A stretch of 12,126 bases of DNA, taken from an uncultured Eubacteriales bacterium (GTDB lineage Bacteria; Bacillota; Clostridia; Peptostreptococcales; Anaerovoracaceae). The stretch covers positions 1-12,126 of the forward strand of contig CAJUEB010000059.1 in assembly GCA_910585135.1 (NCBI GenBank). The letters run 5' to 3'. Of this stretch, positions 6,238 through 12,126 are shown piece by piece (position 1 is the stretch's first letter; each line of letters starts with the position of its first letter). The notes beneath the pieces are model-generated. The model had not been told where the DNA came from, did no database searches, and saw only the letters and a program-made list of their open reading frames with translations. Position numbers and translations under genes: made by a program.

Positions 6238-7104
6238 TCAATTTCCTACAATTGTTTTAAATGCAGCCGGAAGCGCCGCTTCAATATCGACCGAGGTCAT
6301 CCCCCACTCTCCATGCTCCTTCGCGGCGATATCGCCTGCAAGACCATGCATGAAAGCGCCTGCCCTGGCTGCGTCAACGGGCCTGACACCCGATGCGGCA
6401 ATCGCGGAAATGACGCCTGTCAGTACATCACCGCTGCCACCGGTTGCCATTCCCGGATTTCCCGTGGTATTAATATATGTGCCGCCGTTTTCCGATGTCA
6501 CCACAGTATCTGCACCTTTTAACAAAACGACAGAGCTTGTCCGTCTGCTCAATGTTTCGGCAGCGGCAATCCGCCCCGTCTCTTCCAGAGGCGGCTTGCG
6601 CAGTGCCGCCAGCAATCTGTTTGCTTCGCCCGGATGCGGCGTTAATATCACGGATGCAGTTTTTTCCTTCAGGGACTGTAATCCTTCCTCAAAAGCACAC
6701 AATGAATTGAGTGCGTCTGCATCCAGAACGACAGTACCCTCGTATTTTTTAAGTATTTCTTTTATTAACAGGTAACTACGCTTATCTACCCCCAATCCCG
6801 GACCTGCGGCAATCGCACCATAAAGGTCAAAAGACCGATTCGAAAAACCTTCGGAAACATCCATGCAGGTCGCCTGCGGCACTGCCGTCTGCAAAATAGG
6901 AAACAGCTCCCTGGAAACTGCTACCGTCACAAGTCCCGCTCCTGATTTCAATGCGCCTCTTGCAGCCAGAACGGCTGCGCCTGCCATACCAGAAGATCCC
7001 GCAACGATCAAGACCCTGCCACACTGCCCCTTATGTATGTCCCGTGGCCTCTTCTTAATTACAGTATTTACATATTCGCGCGTAATTAAACCTGTTTTTT
7101 CCAT
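6238..7104 (-). CDS. nnrD: ADP/ATP-dependent (S)-NAD(P)H-hydrate dehydratase
   Basis: The 288-residue protein matches the C-terminal (carbohydrate kinase fold) half of YjeF. Visible motifs are the KG-x2-GRVLIVAGS opening (25-37), LDADALN (127-133), TPHPGE (155-160), KGADTVV (196-202) and the nucleotide-binding, catalytic stretch GNPGMATGGSGDVLTG (215-230) with its aspartate. It dehydrates damaged, hydrated NADH and NADPH back to active cofactor in the cytoplasm. The N-terminal epimerase (NnrE) domain found fused in many bacteria is absent; an epimerase may be encoded elsewhere. The start at 7104 is preferred because GGAG lies 6 nt upstream. In-frame ATG 7116 and TTG 7119 would add four or five residues with poorer spacing. 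It follows mgtE by 36 nt and precedes mazF. Confidence 0.95.
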   Translation of the reverse strand: MEKTGLITREYVNTVIKKRPRDIHKGQCGRVLIVAGSSGMAGAAVLAARGALKSGAGLVTVAVSRELFPILQTAVPQATCMDVSEGFSNRSFDLYGAIAAGPGLGVDKRSYLLIKEILKKYEGTVVLDADALNSLCAFEEGLQSLKEKTASVILTPHPGEANRLLAALRKPPLEETGRIAAAETLSRRTSSVVLLKGADTVVTSENGGTYINTTGNPGMATGGSGDVLTGVISAIAASGVRPVDAARAGAFMHGLAGDIAAKEHGEWGMTSVDIEAALPAAFKTIVGN

Positions 7105-7140
7105 AAATTTCTCCATCAAAAGAGTTGCCCCGGTTCGTGT

Positions 7141-8544
7141 TTACAGTGCGATCCCGAGCAGAAGCGATGCAATAAGAAGATACGTAACGGCAGAAACCAT
7201 GTCGGTGATAGAAGATATCATCGGCGTTGCCATCAGTGCAGGGTCGATGCCGAGCTTTTTTGCTCCCATCGGCAAAAGCCCACCCAGCAGCTTGGCAAAC
7301 ATGACAACCACGATCATGGCAGCCGCAACGGTCAGCCCGATCATCACGCTCTGGCCATCGACCAGCACGACCTTCGCAAAATTGAACAAGCTCAAAATAA
7401 TCCCCAGGATAACGCTGATGCGCAGTTCCTTCCACAGCACCTTCAGCGTATCCTTCAAATCGATTTCATCCAAGGATAATCCACGGATCACCAGTGTAGC
7501 CGCTTGCGTCCCCGTATTGCCGCCTGTCCCCATCAAAAGCGGCAAATAAGAAACCAGCACGATCACCTGGGACAGGACTGCTTCAAACCTTGCGATGATC
7601 GTCCCTGTCAGCATCAATGCCACCGTCATGAAAACCAGCCACGGCAGCCTGTTTTTGACATGCCGGAAAACGCCTATATCCAGGTACTCCGTATCCGAAC
7701 CGTCCATGATCCCGGCCATTCTCTCGATATCCTCGGTCGTCTCTTCCTCAATAACATCCAGAATATCGTCTACGGTGATGATGCCTACCAGCCTGTGTTC
7801 CTTATCAACGACCGGAATCGCCAGAAACCCGTACTTTTTGAACATTTCGGAGACTTCCTCCTGGTCGTCATACACATTGACATACACATAGTCCGTATTC
7901 ATCAGCTCCGATACCTTAATCTCATCGTCCGCTACTACCAAAGAACGCAGTGACACGATGCCTTCCAGCTTCCTGCCGCCCTTTTTTACATAACAGGTGT
8001 ACACGGTCTCGCTGTCCATGCCTTCCCGCTTGATGTGCGCCATCGCTTCCCCTACCGTCATTGATTCCTGCAAGCTGATATAATCCGGGGTCATCAGGCT
8101 GCCCGCACAGGTATCCGGGTAATTGAGGAACGTATTGATCAGCTTTCGCTCTTCCTTGGGCGTCTTTTCCAATATCTTGTCTACGATATTTGCCGGAAGC
8201 TCCTCCAGCACGTCGATTTTGTCGTCAAAATCCAGCTCGTCGATGATATAGCTGATTTCCCGATCCGTGATCCCCTGGACGATTTCGAGCTGGTCGTCAG
8301 ATGGAAGGTGGGAAAAAACCTCGACCGAAACATCCTTCGGCAGCATCCTGAATATAATGATCGTCTTTTCTACGCCTAATTCTTCCAATACTTCTTCAAG
8401 AATCTCGCCAATATCGACCTCATTGTGTTTCAGGATCTCATCTCTCGCTTTAAAATATGATTTGTCATCAAGCAGCTGCAAGATGGTCTCAACATCTTCA
8501 TCAAACTGCTGCATGCGTGTATCCATGTCCATCGCTTCCGTCAT
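7141..8544 (-). CDS. mgtE: Magnesium transporter MgtE
   Basis: The 467 residues show the full MgtE architecture: an acidic N-domain (about 20-140, with repeated LP.D and ELP.N elements), two CBS domains (about 145-270), a linker helix and five membrane segments from about 300 to 467. The pore signature MGTGGNTGTQ (338-347) and the selectivity Asp448 in SSITDMVS are present. Family knowledge: MgtE is a homodimeric Mg2+ channel of the inner membrane whose cytoplasmic domains close the pore when Mg2+ is bound. The start at 8544 is chosen because AGGAGG stands 7 nt before it; a longer frame extends upstream but overlaps the previous gene. No M-box or other long leader is visible, since only 38 nt separate it from the preceding stop. 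Confidence 0.97.
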   Translation of the reverse strand: MTEAMDMDTRMQQFDEDVETILQLLDDKSYFKARDEILKHNEVDIGEILEEVLEELGVEKTIIIFRMLPKDVSVEVFSHLPSDDQLEIVQGITDREISYIIDELDFDDKIDVLEELPANIVDKILEKTPKEERKLINTFLNYPDTCAGSLMTPDYISLQESMTVGEAMAHIKREGMDSETVYTCYVKKGGRKLEGIVSLRSLVVADDEIKVSELMNTDYVYVNVYDDQEEVSEMFKKYGFLAIPVVDKEHRLVGIITVDDILDVIEEETTEDIERMAGIMDGSDTEYLDIGVFRHVKNRLPWLVFMTVALMLTGTIIARFEAVLSQVIVLVSYLPLLMGTGGNTGTQAATLVIRGLSLDEIDLKDTLKVLWKELRISVILGIILSLFNFAKVVLVDGQSVMIGLTVAAAMIVVVMFAKLLGGLLPMGAKKLGIDPALMATPMISSITDMVSAVTYLLIASLLLGIAL

Positions 8545-8572
8545 GATATTGCCTCCTTTCCCGAATATGCGA

Positions 8573-8591
8573 AACCCTTTTATCAAGGGTT
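8573..8591 (-). other. Hairpin across the stop codon of the flavodoxin-like gene
   Basis: On the minus strand AACCCTT and AAGGGTT form seven perfect base pairs around a five-base loop, starting within the last codons and covering the stop of the upstream gene. Only TTTCGC follows, so it is at best a weak terminator. It might lower read-through into mgtE. Confidence 0.35.
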
Positions 8592-9662
8592 CTTGTTCTC
8601 TTTAATCAAATGTTTTCTGATATTTTCTGCAAAATCCTTGCCCCGCTGCGCCGCCTCCTCCGATCTGAGGATAGCTTTGGGGTCGTTAGCCGTTTCCAGT
8701 ATAGCAAATTTCCCCGGCAAAGCAAAGGTTTTATTCATATTAAGTCCGCTGATCAGCTGCTCGGCAACGATATCACCGCCGCTGTAGCCTGATACGATGA
8801 TCCCAAAGAGCGATTTTTCATAAAACCTGTGCGTTGTAAACAAGGCCGTCATGCGGTTGACAAAGGCGGTCAGGTTCGCGCCCAGCGCATCGTTGTAATT
8901 GGGGCAGATCATCACCAGAGCATCACAATCGAGGATCGCCGGGTACACCTTCTCGGTGATCGGTCCGCCGTAAAAACAGCCGCCCTCTTCCCCATAATGC
9001 CTGCACGCCTCATAAGAACAACCCCGGCAGTCTACCACAGAACCGTTTCGCAGGGAAATCTCATGGATGCTGCATTCAGGCAGATGCTTTCTCACCATGT
9101 CCCAAAGGGCTAAGGTATTGGATGTCCTGCCGTTGCTGGCGTGAAGCGCCAGGATCTTCGGATGTTCCTTCCTGACCGGTTCGTAGCAAAGGATATTGCT
9201 TGCCAGTTCTTGTCCGGCAGCCATATAAGCACCGATATTATCAGTGTGGAGGTTCTGTGCCTGTATGTTATAATTTTTCAGCGTGCGCGTTCCCTCTACA
9301 AGAGGCCTTCCGGGAAACGTGCAGCCCGCCCGGTTGGCCGTAAAGACTACGCTCCGCCCGGTAGATTTCGTGTAAAACTCACAGTTTCCATCCAGAATCA
9401 CGCCGCCTACCGCGCCTGTAAGCGCCTCCCGGTTCAGGCGGAAGTATTTCAGGATGCCGTATAGGCTGAGGTTGATGCCGGACTGTCCGAGGGAAATGGT
9501 AAATAAAATCCTCTTGTTTCGCAAATCTGCTGCCTCGACCTCCTCCGCTGTCGTCAGCGTTTTGGTCTTACAGCCTTTCGTGCTATGGGCTACGATCGCC
9601 TCTAAGCGTTCCGTTTTATCTGCCTCCGGGCAAAACGGATTGATAATGATCAATTCTTTCAT
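8583..9662 (-). CDS. Two-domain flavodoxin-like protein (NADPH-dependent FMN reductase family C-terminal half) with a cysteine cluster
   Basis: The C-terminal half (about 168-350 of 359) matches the NADPH-dependent FMN reductase/iron-sulfur flavoprotein fold. KILALHASNGRTSNTLAL (169-186) is the FMN phosphate loop, and the DALVMICPNYNDALGANLTAFVNR region (about 247-270) is the second flavin-contacting segment. Between them four cysteines, C212-x2-C215-x4-C220-x8-C229, resemble the compact Fe-S motif of iron-sulfur flavoproteins with different spacing. The N-terminal half (about 1-160) looks like a second alpha/beta domain (LIIINP, RILFTISLGQSG, VGGVILDG) without an obvious phosphate loop. It is probably a redox protein of the cytoplasm; the substrate is unknown. 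The start at 9662 has GGAG 5 nt upstream, while ATG 9692, ten residues earlier, has no good SD. It lies 45 nt after the dehydrogenase-like gene and probably works with it. Confidence 0.72.
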   Translation of the reverse strand: MKELIIINPFCPEADKTERLEAIVAHSTKGCKTKTLTTAEEVEAADLRNKRILFTISLGQSGINLSLYGILKYFRLNREALTGAVGGVILDGNCEFYTKSTGRSVVFTANRAGCTFPGRPLVEGTRTLKNYNIQAQNLHTDNIGAYMAAGQELASNILCYEPVRKEHPKILALHASNGRTSNTLALWDMVRKHLPECSIHEISLRNGSVVDCRGCSYEACRHYGEEGGCFYGGPITEKVYPAILDCDALVMICPNYNDALGANLTAFVNRMTALFTTHRFYEKSLFGIIVSGYSGGDIVAEQLISGLNMNKTFALPGKFAILETANDPKAILRSEEAAQRGKDFAENIRKHLIKENKNP

Positions 9663-9707
9663 AATATCTCCGTATCTCCAACATCGCAACATCGTATCGC
9701 TAGGTTT

Positions 9708-10724
9708 TTATAAAGTTTCCAAGTTTTTATAAGCGCGTTCGATCCGTGCGAAGAGCTGCTTCGTGAGCGGAAGGTCTTCGATTTCGATGCCCTGGCAGGT
9801 GCGCCTGTTCCTGCATCCCAGAAAAGCGCCACTGCCGCCCGCTCCAAAATAGACCGAAGAATAATTCCACCCGCCAGTTAGCGTTTCTATCAGGGAAATC
9901 GCGCCGGAGGAAAGCGCCGGAGCGATGTACGGCTTAAAGCCATCCGCCCTTGTTTCCAGATTAGACCGGACTGCAAGTGCCGTAAGCTCCATCGACAACT
10001 CATGGTCATAATCCCGGATGCTGTCAGCAATGACCAGATCCGCCCCATGCGGTCCAAAGGCTCTGCCTTCCTGTAAATAGCGGGAAAAACGCACATCTTT
10101 CGCCGCATAATAAGATGCCCTGCCATGCATGACACCAAGACCGTAACCTTGCACCTGTGTTTCTTGCAAGCCGCATGAAAGCACGGCCTTGCACAAGGGA
10201 TCGACCGGATCTGACACGACGGCAAATATCCCTTCAAAACCTGCTGCGAAGGCTTTCTTGCCATATAAAGATACAAGCTCCTTGTTTGCGGCAAGCTGCG
10301 CCATGCGCACATCACCGCCAGCGCCTACCGGGGGAACGCCCTTGGAAGCGCAGAACACGAAAACGTCGCAGTCAAACAGTTCATCCTCTGCCAAGATCCG
10401 CACGGGCGGCAACTCCCTCCCATCAGGAAAGCAGATCTGTCCAGCCTCCCGTTCATAACGCCGCAGCAGCTTTTCATTCAAATCGTAAATACCGATCTGA
10501 TCAAGCAGCAATGCGCCGTCCGCAGCTTTTTCGCCGGCCCGCGTCCCGCCCAGAAGGCGAAGCCCCGTAAGCACCATGCCGCCTACATCGCCCAATGCCA
10601 ACAGGTTGAGCCTGCATCTTCGCTTTAGAATATGCGTCTCCGCTTCTGCATAAGGCAGGATGACCGACTGTTCTTTTTTGAAAAATTTCCTGTTTCCATC
10701 GATCAGTTCACTGATATATCTCAT
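9708..10724 (-). CDS. Divergent lactate/malate dehydrogenase-fold protein
   Basis: The 338 residues follow the LDH/MDH layout after a 37-residue N-terminal extension: a Rossmann loop ALGDVGG (43-49, first Gly replaced by Ala), Asp81 at the end of the second strand (IGIYDLN), CASKGVP (125-131) and Arg140-x6-Asn147 at the substrate-loop position. The proton-relay His226 sits in GPHGAD, with an LDH-like C-terminal domain after it. Two positions differ from true dehydrogenases: the Asn of the SNPVD motif is Asp172 in VVSDPVD, and the Asp of the catalytic LDSxR stretch is missing in GLGVMHGR, though Arg202 remains. So it probably binds NAD(P), but its reaction may not be 2-hydroxyacid oxidation. 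It overlaps the upstream gene by ATGA, with GGAGAG about 9 nt before the ATG. The fold is clear; the substrate is not. Confidence 0.75.
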   Translation of the reverse strand: MRYISELIDGNRKFFKKEQSVILPYAEAETHILKRRCRLNLLALGDVGGMVLTGLRLLGGTRAGEKAADGALLLDQIGIYDLNEKLLRRYEREAGQICFPDGRELPPVRILAEDELFDCDVFVFCASKGVPPVGAGGDVRMAQLAANKELVSLYGKKAFAAGFEGIFAVVSDPVDPLCKAVLSCGLQETQVQGYGLGVMHGRASYYAAKDVRFSRYLQEGRAFGPHGADLVIADSIRDYDHELSMELTALAVRSNLETRADGFKPYIAPALSSGAISLIETLTGGWNYSSVYFGAGGSGAFLGCRNRRTCQGIEIEDLPLTKQLFARIERAYKNLETL

Positions 10725-12126
10725 TTCAAAGCACTCTCCAATCTCGCCAGCCGTTCCATATAATCTGCGATATATACGGAAGGCGATAAGTTAAAATCAG
10801 CGGATACCCGGTTCGCGCCATTCGGCATACGCGGCGACTGGATCGCATCCGAAAGCCGCTTGAGGGTCAGCTTACGTTCAAATAACACCTGATATTCCTT
10901 TTCCAGCACGCTGAATATTTTCGCCGCATTTTCAAGGCATACCCTGGACAGCTCGTATACGGCTTCCCGCGGAAATGCGGAAAGAAAACCCGGTGCAGCA
11001 AATGGAAGCAGCAAATTGATGGACGGGATCAGATTCGCGCCTGCTTTCTCTTCGCTCTGCACGCCGTCGCCACCGATAAACGGACAGAGAGTCGATTCCA
11101 CAAACCAGCTCTTGAGATTCGGTATGAAATATGCGCTTTCTACCTCCCTGTCCTGTATCGTCATCAGATCCTTGCCCTGTCCCGAAAGAAGCCCTGTGAT
11201 CAGTTTTCTTATTTCCAGTCCGTTTTCCTTAAATACAGGGTCCAGCGCTTTCATGCGGTAGCCCTTATGGAGCAGGTCGTCTACAAGGATGACCGGCCTG
11301 TTGAACGATTTGATCGTCCTCACCTGGTCTGGTATAGCGGCATACATCGGATACTCCTCGATGGTGAAGCGGTCTAGCTTGGAAGAAAACATTTTCTCCG
11401 TATGAAGCGTCTTCGTCACGGTGTTTGGCACTGCCATGCCCCGCAGGATTTTTCCAAAAGGCACGCACATATAATCGCCCAGCTTCCGCTCCGGTAATGG
11501 GAATCCCGGAACGCCATTAGTCTTTGTTACCATATTGACGATTTTCTGATGCATGATGCCTGCGTTGAAGGAAAGCACCAGGTTACCCGGATGTAACCCG
11601 GTCAGCGCCTGCTGCATATCGGCGTGAGTCTGTTCCAGCACATCCAAGATCCGCGGGTTTGTATTAAATGGTGCTTTCAATACCGTATCCATATTCTCGA
11701 TCACGGCAATGGGTTCTTTCATATTGACTTCATAAACACCCGTTTCGTTTCCGTCTATGGTCATCTCCGTGAAGCCCTGCCGTTTTAATACATCTATGAT
11801 ATTTTTATTATGCCCCTCCTCCAGAGAATGATAAATCGCATAAGTAATATCCTTCGCCACCGCTTCGGCCAAGACCTCCGTCATCATGATTTGGACGAGG
11901 TTTCCCATATCCCGGCCGGAAGAATAATAAAGCCCTCTAATGACCAGCATCCGTCCTGTGGCCTTTTCCCGCAAATACGAAGCGATCCGCACATCGCGGA
12001 ACGCTTCATAAAGCTGTCCCGTCTCTAGCTCGTTCACCGCCGCGATCGCACAGACCCTGTTTTCGCCATCCCGGATCAACGCTGAGCGGACATGCGGCAT
12101 ATCCAGGTATTCCCTAAGGCCTTTCA
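10721..12126 (-). CDS. GNAT-like/phosphoribosyltransferase-like protein, 5' end outside the window
   Basis: The frame is open to the window edge; the first in-frame ATG is at 12100 (residue 1 in the numbering here), but its SD is weak and coding sequence continues before it, so the true start is probably upstream. Residues about 1-125 look like the C-terminal part of a GNAT acyltransferase: a strand RMLVIRGLYYS, a possible acetyl-CoA loop GRDMGN (62-67), and NIIDVLKRQGF near the end, as in many GNATs. Residues about 165-345 resemble a type I phosphoribosyltransferase, with VILVDDLLHKGYR (270-282) standing for the PRPP loop; the usual TG(T/S) end is replaced by HKGYR. The C-terminal part is unrecognised. 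I infer a nucleotide or cofactor-linked role. It is coupled by ATGA to the dehydrogenase-like gene. Both domain calls are by eye and the GNAT call is the weaker. Confidence 0.5.
   Translation of the reverse strand, partial: KGLREYLDMPHVRSALIRDGENRVCAIAAVNELETGQLYEAFRDVRIASYLREKATGRMLVIRGLYYSSGRDMGNLVQIMMTEVLAEAVAKDITYAIYHSLEEGHNKNIIDVLKRQGFTEMTIDGNETGVYEVNMKEPIAVIENMDTVLKAPFNTNPRILDVLEQTHADMQQALTGLHPGNLVLSFNAGIMHQKIVNMVTKTNGVPGFPLPERKLGDYMCVPFGKILRGMAVPNTVTKTLHTEKMFSSKLDRFTIEEYPMYAAIPDQVRTIKSFNRPVILVDDLLHKGYRMKALDPVFKENGLEIRKLITGLLSGQGKDLMTIQDREVESAYFIPNLKSWFVESTLCPFIGGDGVQSEEKAGANLIPSINLLLPFAAPGFLSAFPREAVYELSRVCLENAAKIFSVLEKEYQVLFERKLTLKRLSDAIQSPRMPNGANRVSADFNLSPSVYIADYMERLARLESALK

Noticed and set aside
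6863..7549. Plus-strand open frame of 228 codons across nnrD and mgtE
   Set aside because: It is a shadow of two conserved genes. It has low-complexity Ser/Thr/Pro/Ile composition and no motif.
8544..8586. M-box riboswitch before mgtE
   Set aside because: Only 38 nt separate mgtE from the preceding stop, too short for an M-box of over 150 nt.
11581..11598. Six-base inverted repeat GGTTAC/GTAACC
   Set aside because: It lies inside the coding sequence of the GNAT/PRTase-like gene, is short, and has no flanking feature; chance is sufficient.

Overview
The window carries eleven protein-coding genes, all on the minus strand, so transcription runs from high to low coordinates. Every gene was read from its translated sequence. 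The set points to a low-to-mid GC anaerobic member of the Bacillota, most likely Clostridia: split two-subunit transketolase, an EndoA-type MazF very like that of Bacillus, an FtsEX plus secreted coiled-coil M23 hydrolase operon, Shine-Dalgarno sites of the GGAGG type and TTG/GTG starts. The exact family cannot be fixed from sequence reading alone.

Layout in transcription order. (1) 12126-8583 is the least familiar part. It holds a GNAT-like/phosphoribosyltransferase-like protein (5' end outside the window), a divergent lactate/malate-dehydrogenase-fold protein and a two-domain flavodoxin-like protein with a cysteine cluster. The first two overlap by ATGA and the third follows after 45 nt. 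(2) 8544-5841 holds the magnesium channel mgtE, the NAD(P)H-hydrate dehydratase nnrD and the mazF/EndoA toxin with no antitoxin beside it, closed by an intrinsic terminator. (3) 5781-4031 holds the transketolase N- and C-terminal subunits, coupled by a TAATG overlap. (4) 3888-3403 is a small membrane-anchored PrcB-like protein. Its ribosome binding site lies inside a terminator-like hairpin. (5) 3244-486 holds ftsE, ftsX and a secreted M23 peptidase with a coiled coil, preceded by a good promoter candidate. This is a cell-wall hydrolysis module in which the ATPase FtsE and permease FtsX should activate the hydrolase outside the membrane. (6) 460-1 is the N-terminal third of recJ, running off the window.

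The main candidate for undescribed biology is the three-gene cassette at 12126-8583. It combines a PRPP-loop-like domain, an NAD-binding-fold protein with altered catalytic positions and a flavin/possible Fe-S protein. Most of the other genes are housekeeping. No gap between genes exceeds about 160 bases. I saw no tRNA, rRNA, CRISPR array, insertion sequence or phage gene.
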